Origin: Ophiura sarsii
Lineage: Eukaryota; Echinodermata; Ophiuroidea; Amphilepidida; Ophiuridae
DNA: 64,000 nt
Reading direction: 5' to 3'
NCBI GenBank assembly: GCA_035610835.1
Contig: CM069455.1
Coordinates: 19,481,874-19,545,873, forward strand
Shown: positions 36,782-48,677 of the stretch, one piece after another
How positions within the stretch are numbered: position 1 is the stretch's first letter
How the letters are laid out: each line of letters starts with the position of its first letter
Notes under the pieces: generated by a model
Told to the model about the DNA's origin: nothing
Database searches by the model: none
What the model saw: the letters and a program-made list of their open reading frames with translations, nothing else
Translations under genes and position numbers: made by a program

Positions 36782-37144
36782 CTATAAAGCCTTGACCATT
36801 TTACCTTCAAATTTAATCCAAGTCACCTGCGTGTCAAGTTTACTGTATAGAAACGCTGGTATATATCCTACGTTTTGTTCAAAACCGCAGTTTGTGCCTT
36901 GGATCATAATAATCCAACCAGTCGTCACATCACATCCACTTTTATTAGGATTTCTTACCCAAAAATGCCTGTCACTCGGTATATTTCCTACTATATCAAA
37001 AAATGAAGATTGTGGCAAGATGTCGGTGTATGTGGTATACGTGAGGCGATCAAATGACATCCAGTTATCTTTAGTGGAGTTTTGTCCATCAAAACTCATT
37101 TGAAAAAGCTCGTCACCCAACGAATTGTACAATATCAACTCCAC
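36782..37144 (-). CDS. Last exon of an EGF-containing gene: C-terminal domain, second half, with stop
   Basis: A consensus acceptor (ttttag before GTGGAG) opens 120 codons and a TAG stop. The protein starts VELILYNSLGDELFQMSFDG and has NWMSFDRL, a RHFWVRNPNKSGC segment, GWIIMIQGTNC and AFLYSKL. It joins in phase 0 to the exon at 38223-38419. From memory, this alternation (VxLxLY, NW-SxxRL, two cysteines, LYS) resembles an unnamed domain in many secreted marine-invertebrate proteins. I cannot give it a database name or function. Two cysteines 18 residues apart may form a disulphide. A possible AATAAA lies about 70 bp past the stop (minus strand, 36708-36713). The 3' half has a decayed tandem copy immediately downstream. 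Confidence 0.75.
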   Translation of the reverse strand: MELILYNSLGDELFQMSFDGQNSTKDNWMSFDRLTYTTYTDILPQSSFFDIVGNIPSDRHFWVRNPNKSGCDVTTGWIIMIQGTNCGFEQNVGYIPAFLYSKLDTQVTWIKFEGKMVKAL

Positions 37145-37854
37145 CTAAAAAGACACAGTAATGATTTCAGTATGACATCTCACAACATTATTTAGAGAAT
37201 AATGACTGCGTGACAGCTGTTTTCGTGAATTTGTTTTGAAATCAGAGGATGTTGTTATGGTCTGAGGACGTGTTCGGACAATTTCGAACGACTATAATAA
37301 CAACCGGGGATTTCAAATAGAATTAAAGAAAACCGCTGTAAAGCAGTCATTATTCTCATTCATTTCTGAAAAAGATGCATATTTATCCAACTCAGTGATT
37401 TGTACCGATATAATCGCGCTAATAATTAATTAGTTTTCTGTGTATTATTTTGTCCACCCCTTTTTAATTATTATCAACCAATCAGAAATAAGCTTTAATC
37501 TTGTTTTCTCATAACTCATTGAATATTCAGTTTAGGGGCGTGAGGCTTTAATTTGATTGGTCGGTCAATGAGCAAAACAATCCAACACTTTGGCGCACTA
37601 CCTCGGGCAAATATTAGTAACCTGCGCTTCGCGTGCGCGTTCTCATAAAACGATTAATTTTATTGGAACGCACTAGGTACGCAGCTATCGCGATTATTCA
37701 TGAAGTAATTAAGGCTATACAATGATAAAGTGTGCATCATTTACATAGTAAAATAAAGTGCCTCGTTGTAATTATATGACGGTGTTTATTCTACCGTGTA
37801 ATTGATGCATGGCTGGAACCAAATATACACTTTTCTCCTTATTCTAAACTGTGT

Positions 37855-38003
37855 GAATATGCCTCTCGTTCTCGAATTGAATCTTGTATCAAGGACATAA
37901 AATCGTGGATGACTGCAAATAAGTTCGGTGCTTCGGAATAGGTTGTCTAGAGAGATGGCGCATTATAAATGCATTATTATTATTATTATTATTATTATTA
38001 CAT
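37855..38003 (+). mobile_element. CR1/L2-like LINE 3'-end remnant
   Basis: The plus strand reads SRIESCIKDIKSWMTANK, which matches the segment after the FADD motif in CR1-like reverse transcriptases. It then jumps to a 3' end 'gcgcattataaatgcatt' followed by an (ATT)n tail. It is a heavily deleted LINE copy lying in the intron between the two last exons. Confidence 0.6.
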
Positions 38004-38222
38004 ACACCTTCATAGTACATAGCTTTTACGGTTTGGTGCTCTCAAAAGTTTGATTTACCCTTCAAAAAAAAAATAAAAAAAATAAAAAAAGTAAAGTAGC
38101 GATGTAACGCTATTCTTCACTGTTTCGCCAATGGTGTACTCAGTCGAAAGACTAATACCAAGTGAATTCCGTTCATATTAGTATGTTTAAATCCTGCAAA
38201 GCTTAATTGCATTTTTACTTAC

Positions 38223-38419
38223 TAGTTGAATATTCAGGTTTTGCCAATTATCAATGTCTGCACTCTTATAGTGACCCGGGAAACTGACATCCAGTTGTTT
38301 AGCCTGGGCGATATCTTCGTTTACGCCTCCTGAATTGGCGTATATATCATACGGACCTGGATTGTTTAAGTTATTACCATGTTTTCCTGCAACTGCTTTG
38401 AAAACTAGACGTCTTTTAC
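38223..38419 (-). CDS. Penultimate exon: first half of the C-terminal domain
   Basis: This 197-bp exon has an acceptor 'gactttccag' and a donor GTAAGT. It encodes KRRLVFKAVAGKHGNN, then NPGPYDIYANSGGVNED and HYKSADIDNWQNLNIQL. It starts in phase 1, which matches the phase-1 ends of the EGF exons upstream, and ends in phase 0, joining to 36782-37144. The LVFKAVAG start and the YKS...DxW pattern are the usual beginning of the same unnamed domain. No cysteine is present in this half. Joining across the roughly 8.6-kb intron to the EGF exon at 47.1 kb is inferred from phase and order, not shown. Confidence 0.7.
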
Positions 38420-38439
38420 CTGGAAAGTCATACCATGTC

Positions 38440-40195
38440 AATTTAGAGCAATATTATGTTTATTATATTTACACATATTTTACTCTCTTTTATAATAGAG
38501 TCTGACTATCAGAAAGACTTTCCTGGACTCATAAATCTACTTTGACTGTATTTTCCATAAAAACCCATCACAGAACGTCCCGTATGGGTGTGTTCACTGG
38601 TGTACAGTTGCAGTAACAATGTAAACGGCGTTAACACGGTTTCAAACCATGGCCTTATATTTACGAACGGAAAACCCACTCATACAATAAACTGCCCTGG
38701 TACCATGACAACGTATTTCAAAATCTGAATTTGTAGTATCAAGGACACGTAATGCTCTGTAACCTAAAAGTTTCATGGTTATAAATGTAATTTGAAACCA
38801 AATGCATTTCTAAGACAAAATCACTGATAGAGGGCGTTCCATGAAAATATCGCATAATAATTAATATGCCTTTAATTCATTTACATAAATATAGAAAACA
38901 AACTTCGATCGAAGTCCCTAAGTTTGGGTAATAATTACATACATGTATCGTGTTCAATATACACAAATGAATGTTTTAACACTTTCCGCGCGGCTAGATG
39001 TACCATATACTAAATAGATTTTTCAGAAACCTTTCCTGACTTTCATAGTCTATCTCAAGGATTACTGAACCAACACTAGGCATGTCTGTACTTATTTCAA
39101 TGCACTTCTCATGGTGATTCTAAATATGATAATGAAATTCAATAATTTTGACATTTTTGAAACATTTTGTAACATTTTGTTATGTCGTCCCAGTGGTCGT
39201 CCGCAGCTGCCTGCCGCGTAGAAAGTGTTAATATGGGTGCAATAATAAAAATATTTTCATAAGGTGAAAGATGAAACATCTCATCTTTCACAAAAATAAT
39301 ATTTTCATTGCACGAATGAAAATCATACACTATTTGTTTTATATAACACCTTCGGTAGGTGTCATAAAAAACCGGAAACTTGCAGTCCTACGCTACTGAG
39401 TAAGCTTATTTTAATGTTGTGGCTGAACAAAGTTACATCGGTAAGTCGAATTTATAAGGGCGCACAGCACTAAATCACTCCTCGTTTTGTGTAATGGTAG
39501 TGTTCCGGCAAAAACAAAACTCGGTTTTGTGATAAAGTGGGGTCCTTTGGGAATTAGTTTGGCGTGAGGGTAGCATTATAATTATAATTAAAATGAACGA
39601 TAATCTCTTGTACTTTGCAAAATTATGATTTTCGATTGTACCGACAATTTATCACGTGGATGTACACATGTGCTCGGACACGTGTGCTCGGAGGCGGTCA
39701 GAAGGCGAGCGTACGGGCTGACAATTATAGGGGTGGCGCTGTTTAAATGAACATATCGTAATATCGAATTGGAAGGCGTATCTGTTCTTAAACGATTTTA
39801 TGAAATGTTAATATTTGTTTATTAGAATGAAGTATTCGAGACATTCCAAAAAGAGTTACTAAGGCCCCAAAATCGCGACTCTTTTAGCTCTATTTTATAC
39901 GTAATCCAATGGGCGGTTTATATAGTGCTGTGCCCCCTTGTATCAAAAATGCGGTAATATTTTTCAAGCAGTGACATTTAACTAGATTTTGGGGAAAATA
40001 TTATCAAAGGTTTAGTAAAACGCCTCTATTCGATAATTGTATTATAAATATTGAATTTACATTTACTATGACATTTGATTCATATTTCGTAATGTCGGTG
40101 TATTTCTTATGTATTTTATTGGTTTTTTTTACCCTGATATATTTAATGATTCGCCATGGCAGAGGTATACAAGTATTAAATCATGCCATTAACTC
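38440..40195. other. Intronic or intergenic stretch with a small hairpin
   Basis: No exon with good splice sites was recognised. A short hairpin GTGAAAGATGA...TCATCTTTCAC lies at 39263-39290, flanked by mirrored 'atattttcat' phrases. Confidence 0.4.
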
Positions 40196-40198
40196 TTA

Positions 40199-41162
40199 GG
40201 GCAATTCCGTAGTTGCGGACGTACATTTCAGACACTTCGAGGGCTTGCAAAATCTAAACTATACCAGTTGCTTGATTGTTAACACCCGGGTTTCAAGTAT
40301 CTCTAGTAGGAGTATAAAACCTGAAAATTCCTTTGCTGTACCATTTTCGGTTAATGAGATATGGTGTGAAAACCCTCCGTTGCGGACGTACGCAGAGAAA
40401 GTGATTTTTTCAGTACACCTGTATTCTTATCAAAAGTTCTCTGAAGTGTTCAGGTCTGCAATGAAAACTAATATTGTTTTGTTTGTAAGAGGGACAAACT
40501 TTAAAAAAAAAAAACAGAGACAATTATCAGAACCTTTAACTTTAAGTTAAAATTGACCGATGTTTATCCGTTGCGGACGTACATATTAGTGTTGCGGACG
40601 TACATCTGTGAACTAATTCACAGATGTACGTCCGCAACACTTCAAGAGACCATGTATTGAATATGTAAACAGATACAGAACAAAATAAGTTTTGAACATT
40701 AAGTATGAATCATCAGCTTTAGAAAAATACTTACTTCATTGGTTTCCAACATTGCCAAAGTATTGAACGGAGCGGTTAAAAGTAGCAGCTTTTGGGAAGT
40801 GTGCATCCGCAACAGAAGGTACTAAATTTAATCCAAAATGCACAATTCTTAAATAATTGGTCATTTTAAGTCACTATTTTATATGATACATAACACATGT
40901 TTATTGTTGCATTGATTCTATCTATTTGTAATACTTGCCTTAGTTCATTCATGGAAATAATTGCACTTCCATGGAGCGATTTCTACTCAAAAATGCCCTG
41001 TACGTCCGCAACAACCTCAAAATCAGCCAAACCAAGAATGTTAGGTCAAGTTCCATGAAACTACAACCCAACCTTTGATATGATACATAAATTAGGTTAT
41101 TTCGACGATTTTCAATTTTTTCAATTTTTTCAATTTGGGTTACCTAATTGCGGAACTGCCCC
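40199..41162. mobile_element. TTA-flanked element with TTGCGGACGTACA motif array
   Basis: The left end is TTA-GGGCAATTCCGTA and the right end reads CGGAACTGCCC-C-TTA, so the termini are inverted and TTA flanks both sides (40196-40198, 41163-41165). Inside, TTGCGGACGTAC or its complement occurs at about 40214, 40378, 40570, 40591, 40627 and 41003. Two of these form a perfect hairpin at 40589-40640. No transposase ORF. The TTA duplication suggests the PIF/Harbinger type. Confidence 0.7.
40589..40640. repeat. Perfect 24-bp hairpin with a 4-base loop
   Basis: The arm starting 'gtgttgcggacgtacatctg' is followed by 'tgaa', loop 'ctaa' and the exact complement. Both arms contain the motif of the surrounding element. 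Confidence 0.95.
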
Positions 41163-42419
41163 TTAGCAAAACTTTGATTATAAAATACAATAATTACTTT
41201 TGCAAACATATGTATTAAAAATTGGATGTGACGGTTTATTTAATAATATAAAGCACCCTCTACGTTATGTGATTTCAAAACCTGGAAAAGCGCAAACTTG
41301 TGATACCGTTTACACCATAACTCAAAAACGAAATGTCGGATTTGTATAATATTTGGTATATAATATTACGCATACAACGGGCTACAAATCATGACGCCCG
41401 TCTTTTGAAATTCATTTCCAAATTTGAATTATAATGCAAAATTAGCTGATTAGTCGATCCTTGGTTGCCATGGCAACGATATAAACAAATCGGCTCTATC
41501 ATTTTGTGCGGAATGTTACTTTCAGTCACCAACCCATAACATTACATCAAGTTTGAAAGTTTGTGATATGGGCTAAATTAGGGTATGTATCACTATTGGG
41601 TCCAGCCATGGGCAACTTGTGATAGTTGTTACCCAATATAGGGGCTAATGACCCAAGACCCCCCTTAAGAGAGAAGATCTGTAAGCAAAACTCTTAAAAT
41701 TCAGACAAAATCAAAAAAATCAAATTTCCTGAAAATGGTGGTGGTGAAAGTGTTTGGTGAGGTAGCAATAAAAATGATATTAAAAAAATCGGATTTGCTT
41801 TGTTGCCATGGCAACAGGGAAAACAAAAGAACATCCGATATAGCAAGAAATTGCTATTTGAAAATCTCAAAATTTGAGTTTTTTTGCAAATTGTCACAAA
41901 AAGTGTAATGAATAAAAATTATTACTGCTTATATATTATGTTGCTACACGTGTTGCTCTACAACAAAATAAATAATACAAAAATAAATTGCGTTTCGGGA
42001 AATCCCCAAATGGATGCTTAAAAATCCCCATATTTGACCAATTTCAGAAGTCTGATTTTAGGTCAACTTTGAACCCGTGTATAAATCCAGGTAGTGATAT
42101 GTTTTATATGTCCAATTCAGGATAGAAACAATGAATCTTGCTCAACTCAAATCTACTTTAAAATAACTGGGATATTACTTTTTGAAAGGGTACTGGCCCG
42201 TCAAATTTGTCTCATTCTGTAAAAAGGCTCAAATTGAATGTATTAACATTTTCATGTTTCGGGTACTCGAAAAGGTAAAATATCAAGTATAAAGTCAATT
42301 ATATTGTTTAAAATGTCTCATACTAGTTTTGTTTTAATTTATTTTAGCCAAATAAATAACTATTTGCGCATGCGCAGAATTTATACAGCTAATAACTTGC
42401 TTATTCCTATATAATAATC
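41163..42419. other. Intronic stretch with a repeat shared with 47588-47697
   Basis: 41550-41662 is nearly identical to 47588-47697 ('tttgtgatatgggctaaatt', 'gggtccagccatgggcaact'). Otherwise nothing is recognised. Confidence 0.6.
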
Positions 42420-43425
42420 ATGACATTTGGTCAGTTACTCTATTGGATAAAAGATTTCCTGTCAGATCGTACCCAGCAAGTCATTTTGGAGGGAAAGAAG
42501 AGCAGTGTTGCCAATGTCTCATCGGGGGTACCCCAAGACACAGTACTGGGGCCCTTATTGTTTCTGGTTTTCATCAACGACCTGTCTGAGTGTGTTTCAT
42601 CAAGTATTCGCCTCTTTGCTGACGATGCCCTCCTATATAGACCTATCCAATCCCAAGAGGAAGACCTCGCTAATCTACAGCTATGGGAGAAGAAGTGGAT
42701 AATGTCTTTCAACGCAGACAAATGCGAAGTGTTAAGAATCTCCAACAAGAGAAACAACATCATTGGAGTATCACCTATTTCATCCATGAGACTGCACTCC
42801 GTACCGTAGAAGAGGCGAAATATCTTGGTGTCACCATCCATAAAAATCTCAACTGGAAACCTCACATCAACAATATCTGCAAAAAAGCAATAGCACCCTT
42901 GCCTTCATCCACCGCAACCTGAGGAGATGTCCTTCTAAGATCAAGGAACAGGCCTACAAAACATATATTCGTCCCACCCTTGAGTATTCGTCTTCAGTGT
43001 GGGACCCACACACCTCAGAGCTGATCTCCTCGATTGACATGGTGCAGCGACGTGCTGCTAGATTTGTTACGTCTGACTACAAACAAAAAAGCAGCGTGAC
43101 CAAGATGCTACATGAACTTCGATGGCAGACTCTCTATGAACGCCGGGCTCAAAGTAAAATCCTCATGATGTATAGGATCATGCATGGCATTGTCGCCATT
43201 CCTGCTGCTCCACCCTACTTGCACCCTTCTTCAAACCTAACCAGAGGTCACCATCTTCACTTCCAACAGCAACACTGCAGGATCCTTTCATACCAGCACA
43301 GTTTCTTTCCAAGTGTCATTTGCATTTGGAAAGCATTTGGAATGCACTACCATCCACTGTGGTATCAGCTCATGCAGTCTCTGGAGATCTTCCGGAGCCG
43401 CCTGAAGCCACTCACCCTTTGCTAG
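42420..43425 (+). pseudogene. Non-LTR retrotransposon reverse transcriptase, 5'-truncated (Jockey/CR1-like)
   Basis: Frame 1 (42420-42809) has WIKDFLSDRTQQV, GVPQDTVLGPLLFLVFINDL and the catalytic SIRLFADDALLYR. The invariant Gly of the GVPQG motif is Asp here. The frame shifts near 42795 to EEAKYLGVTIHKNLNWKPHI, and again near 42890 to RNLRRCPSKIKEQAYKTYIR and LEYSSSVWDPH, ending FRSRLKPLTLC and a stop. The order FADD, YLGV, RPTLEY, RAARF is that of the reverse transcriptase and downstream thumb of APE-type LINEs. A GTAGAA repeat at about 43538-43557 looks like the 3' tail. Two frameshifts and missing upstream motifs make it dead. It is antisense to the EGF gene. Confidence 0.85.
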
Positions 43426-43559
43426 CCAGCCATGGGCTCCATTTTTACTTGCACCTGAGAGTTTTTGTTTACGTACCCTTCGTTAATTAATGTTCCCATG
43501 ATCGGAACCATTGCATCAAATACGACAATACTTGTGGTAGAAGTAGAAGTAGAAGTTAG

Positions 43560-44206
43560 ACAGGCACCCGGTACAAACATCACCACTCTGCACCATCAAT
43601 TAACATGCTGCAGTACTTCACCTGTGCCTAACACTACAATTCAGGTAAAACATTTTGTAGAACACTCATATCTTATATTTTTACAATATACATTACAGAA
43701 TTGGCTCTATACATGTAAACAACACCAACACATAATTTGGTGTTTCAATTTCATAATATGCAGGCTTGCATCAATGTCCAAAACCAATGTCATGGCCAAT
43801 TGGGTAAACAATCAAACATATAGTAACTATCTTAGGAAAGTGGACTATAATTTATATCATGGCTAGCTATAAGCATGATAAGCCACGTTGAAAACATTTA
43901 GCAAAACATATTATATAAGGCAATAAAACATGTTTAGCATGCCCTCCCGCTTCCTTTTTGGGTCAACTTATTTGGGCTTAAACTATTTTATACAGATATA
44001 TCTCCACAATAAACATTAATAAATTGAGGTGAATTGGTTGGTAGCATATACCAGGGAATTATATGTGATTGTATAGTTGTCTACATATTTTGTACTTTGA
44101 CAGGTAGTGTGTGATGTACAGCAGAACCCGTTTATAAGCAGCAAATGTCGTGTTCGTTTCATCCATATGTGGCCAGTCCTTGTGGACATATTCCAAGAGT
44201 TCCTTC
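43560..44206. other. Unassigned intronic stretch
   Basis: No recognised feature between two LINE fragments. Confidence 0.45.
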
Positions 44207-44830
44207 TCAGGAAACTGTCTTTGTTCTTGGTTGGTTGGTATATACGTTTTTCTGTGATGACTGACAGCTCGTGACTTTGGTGATGACACGCCACTTTCGT
44301 CGGTCAGCAGCCAATCGATAAATGACTGAAGTAGGATGCCCAACCATAGTTTTTATTCTGTCAAACCATCTTGACCTGTGCCGGCCTGGTCCGCGTGCAC
44401 CCTCGATCTTGCCCTGCATGATCACCTTCTCTAGACAGTTTCTTTGGCGCCGGGCAATATGATCGAAATAAGAGAGAGTTTGGGAATTGATCAGCCCAAG
44501 TAGCCTTGTCTTCACACCAACCTCCTGTAGCACACTTGCGTTGGTTCTCTTCATGACCCAGGTGATCCTTAGCATCCGGCGCCAACACCACATTTCAAAT
44601 GCATTGATTTTATTGCAGCTTGCAGTTGTCAGCGTCCAGGGTTCACAGCCGTAGGTTGAAATAGGGAAACGAGTGCTTTGACCAGACGTACCTTGGTTGA
44701 TATAGTGATGCCTCTGTCAGCCCATATTTTTAGAGCTGTGTCATTGCAGATCTAGCCATAGCCAAACGACGCCTGATTTCTGTATGACATCCTCCTTCTT
44801 GTGTGATGAGAGATCCGAGGATCTTTTTGT
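44207..44830 (-). pseudogene. APE-type LINE, C-terminal fragment of the reverse transcriptase ORF
   Basis: The minus strand reads LGSLITQEGGCHTEIRRRLA, then ALKIWADRGITISTKVRLVK, YGCEPWTLT and MWCWRRMLRITWVMKRTN. It continues with LSYFDHIARRQ, GRHRSRWFDRI and LAADRRKWR before a stop. These are the usual C-terminal motifs of RTE/Jockey-type LINE proteins. At least two frame changes (near 44745 and 44665) break it, and the catalytic core is missing. Confidence 0.8.
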
Positions 44831-45222
44831 TCTTACCAACTGCAATAAAGACATTTCATCACATTTGCGCAGTCTACAACTTATGAAACCAGTGGAGATG
44901 GAAATGAAATAGATGTGATTCTCTCTAGGGTAGGCAAGTTTGGTTAGATCCAGTAAAGGTGGCAAAACAAATGAGACTAGATAGCAAAGGACAGAAATGG
45001 CGATGACAAAAAAAGCGATTCAGTACAAGTGAATATTTGACATCCCAACAGATATCAAGTTTTTTTCAAGACTTGCATCAAAGAAACGGACAACTGGAGG
45101 AGGACTAATCCGGAAAGATTTGGATGAAGTCAATGAAGAAAATGAAAATGGTTGTGACAGTGCATGTGAATTAGAACAATCGGAAAACCTGAGAAGAATT
45201 GTAGAGAGAGAACTACAACTTA

Positions 45223-45709
45223 GGGAACAGTTTGTACGCGATAAATTTATCGCGACTGTATCGGGGCCTAATATGTTTTGGACCCGATGTTTTTCAAGTT
45301 GATACGCGATAAAATAGTCATCAGGCCCCGATAAAATAGACATCGGGGCCCGATACGAGGCCTCTGCCATACCCTGGGGTATGTTTAGCAAATAGAGCGG
45401 GACATTGTTTAGCAAATACACGAGGATAATACAATTTACGTTAAACATCCATAATCAATAACATTATCTCTAAAAACATGAAATGCTGAATTTGTACCTT
45501 ACAACTAGAATAAATAACCCGAAGCTCTATTTACATACCGACCACTTATCTTTCGTTATATTTAAACAAGCGGTAATACGCTACTCGATAAATAATCCTT
45601 TGCTACTCGCAACTGTACGCGATAAAAATCTCATCGGGGCCTGATAAAAAACTCATCGGGGCCCGGAACATTCTCGCAATTTTTATCGCGTACAAATGGA
45701 ACTGCTCCC
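45223..45709. mobile_element. TTA-flanked element with TACGCGATAAA motif array
   Basis: It begins TTA-GGGAACAGTTTGTACGCG and ends CGCGTACAAATGGAACTGCTCCC-TTA. The ends are inverted and flanked by TTA (45220-45222, 45710-45712). 'gtacgcgataaa' and 'tcggggcc' are repeated several times inside. Its outermost bases (GGGNNCAGTT) resemble those of the 40.2-41.2 kb element. Confidence 0.75.
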
Positions 45710-47036
45710 TTACTCATCCAATAATTTGCGGATTATTGAATATTTGTGAGCTGGTGAAAAAGCAGAAACTCTCGTCTAGTACTAATATTCGGACTCTTAT
45801 TGACATTAGTAACCAATGGGTATCAGTACAAGTGATATAACAACACATATCAGGTGAAAGGCTCCATATATTGATAAGATTAAAACATTTGTTGGTCAGT
45901 GCTCTTGCAGTCGACACTGAATTCAATAAGCACCATCCAACTATGTTTTTACATCATTCTCCCATTAATCAGTATTTTTATGTGAAAATATAGTGTTCAA
46001 TCTCAATTTTCAGAGATAGATAATGTATGCATGCATGTGAAGGGTGTAGGTTAATTGGTGGGTGCGGGTTTAGGGGTGATGTGGTGGGTGGGTTGGATAG
46101 GTTGGTGTGGTAGGGTTAGCTTGGGTGGCAGGGTTTGGTTGGGGTGGTTGGGATAAGTTGGGGTGAGTGATCTTTTAATTTTCAAAGAATTTGCATGTTT
46201 TCAGATTTTAAAGATAACTCTGCATTCCATTATTTCAATGCTGTTATAATGTATGTCAAATTATAAATATGCATGCCCTACTTAGAGATACAAAGGTCAT
46301 TCCTGACATCACCTCTGAAAAAAAAAAAAAAATTAGGACACAAAATTATCCCAAATAGCTAAACATTTCATTTCCTATGCAGGATTAACATATTGGGACA
46401 TGTTGCATTACCTTAGATATAACAAACTGTAAAATTAGATTTAGCATTTTTTATGAAAATAGCCATTTTTGTAGAATGTGTGTAACATACAGGACCAAAT
46501 ATCCCAGTTATTTTATTTCCTGTATGATTTACCAAAGGTATGAATAGTTAAATCCATGAACAAAAATATTTCAAAAAACACTACCTCGGCTGCTGTGGCG
46601 TTTCAAAGTTGAGGTAAAATGAGGTTATGGAAAATCGCTAAAAAGAGTGATTTTTCAAAGGTTGTATTGGGGATTTAAAAAAGTGCAGACAAATCTGGCA
46701 ACATTTTTTATGTAAAGTTGAACAATGATACATTATAGTAAAATCATAATTGATATTATTTTATGTAGCAGGTTTTTTTTTGTCAGTAGCACAAACCTAC
46801 CCTATTCAGACTCTTGAAAATGGTAAAATACTTCAATTTTCATCATCATATTTTGAATTGCGTTGCCATGGCAACCATGACACTAGGGGGATCATCATGG
46901 TAGGACAAACTATTTGACTCAAGACCTATATCCTGCCAAAGTGTCGATTAAATTTGGTGAACTTCATTTTTTAATTTTGTCTGAACCTTGCTAAATGCTT
47001 CTGGACCCTATCTCTTAAATAGCTTTGATAACTTAC
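45710..47036. other. Intronic stretch with a G/T-rich tract
   Basis: 46038-46168 is a strongly G- and T-rich strand ('gggtgggttggataggttgg' and similar) that could form G-quadruplex or simple secondary structure. Otherwise nothing is recognised. Confidence 0.6.
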
Positions 47037-47150
47037 TTATTTCACAATTATCACCAACAAACTCCCTTAGACACTGGCATGTGTACGAACCGGTGCCATC
47101 CACACACCCCCCTCCATTTTTGCAAGGGTTAGACTCACACTCATTGCTAT
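47037..47150 (-). CDS. EGF-like exon 3
   Basis: This 114-bp exon is bounded by 'ttttgcag' and donor GTAAGT and is symmetrical phase 1-1. It encodes [18 protein letters not shown], then [17 protein letters not shown]. The six cysteines have EGF spacing, C-x4-C-x5-C-x8-C-x-C-x8-C. One EGF module per exon is the rule for extracellular receptors and matrix proteins. The usual G before F in the last loop is E here (REF). The NEC start is reminiscent of calcium-binding EGF, but the full D-x-N/D-E signature is not complete. It is next to the C-terminal-domain exons in phase. Confidence 0.85.
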
Positions 47151-47587
47151 CTGCAAAATCACGTTTATGTACAAGGGTCATTCAATAAGTTCTACCTCCT
47201 CACTCATAACATCGCTAATATGTATCAGTTTTAGACATATGAAGAAGCCCGGTATTACAAGAATCATATGATATTCAGAACTCTATATTTAAGGAAACCT
47301 TTATATTAGTGCCTTTACAGAGCAATACGATTCCAAATTACTTCAAAATTATGGTTTGAAGAGGTTGAAAATAGATTGTCTTGCCGCAGAACAGTTTATA
47401 TTCTAAATTCACTCTTAAACCATGATTTTGTAGTAATTAGGAATCATATCACCCGGTAACTCAGAATGTATTTATGATTTATGATCAGAACAAGCAAATC
47501 TGCTGTCAAAATAAAATCAAGGATAGAGGGCGTCCCATGGAAAAGATCGCATAATATGTCTTTAAAATATATAGTGTCATTACAATT

Positions 47588-47870
<283 letters not shown>

Positions 47871-48005
47871 TTATATCTAATAATAAATCTTCTGACTACC
47901 CCCAATCCAGAGTCCGTCCGATTGCAGGGACATTTGTAATGCCCCATTGGGATACTCAATGGTCAGGTCAAATGACCAAAGTAACATTATTAGTTATGTT
48001 CGCAT

Positions 48006-48677
48006 TAGTAGGGTCATTATCTTGGATTCCGTGAACATTTTCTTGCTACCTTAGTTTCTTAGTGAATTTGTCAACTATAACCATTTTAAAAGAAAATGAG
48101 CTCCCATGCACCTCTCAAAAGTGACGGGAACGTTCTTTTATAGCGCAAATTCCAAAATGGCCGCCATACAGGGGCCCAAAAATTCAAATGGCTTTAATTA
48201 AGCTAAAAAGCACACCACATTGTTCGGCTGAGCACAAGGATTCCGAAAAAGTATAGTTTGCCCTACTTCCGATGTTTGGTTAACGAGTTATCGGGTAAAA
48301 CGTATAAAGGTCGTTGACCTTTGCATATGGGGTCAAAATTTAAACTTGCTCCTATTTTACAAACAATATCTCAAATTGTTCGTCTGATTGCAAGGATTCC
48401 AGAAATTATAGTTTTTACCACCTAGAGTGTCTGTTGTACCTTATAAAGGGGTCAAAAGGTCAGATTCTATATAGGTCAATGTACCTTGACCTTTTGACCT
48501 ACATAAAATATTCCCGGTTGTAAAAGAAACACTATTTCTGGAATCCTTGTGATCATACGTCACTTTTGAGAGGTGCATGGAGCTCATTTTCTTTTAAAAT
48601 GGTTCTAGTTGACAAATTCACTAAGAAACTAAGGTAGGAAGAAAATGGTCACGGAATCTAAGATAATGACTCTACTA
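48006..48677. mobile_element. Inverted-repeat element inside an intron
   Basis: Arms of about 115 bp are mirrored, for example 'taccttagtttcttagtgaa' with 'ttcactaagaaactaaggta', and 'agctcccatgcacctctcaa' with 'ttgagaggtgcatggagct'. The ends are 'tagtagggtcattatctt' and 'aagataatgactctacta'-like. No ORF. Confidence 0.8.

Noticed and set aside
43465..43866. 133-codon plus ORF after the LINE
   Set aside because: It begins in the LINE 3' tail and has no recognisable motif.
47171..47195. Possible mariner end ('acaagggtcattcaataag')
   Set aside because: Only one end was found and no inverted partner nearby.
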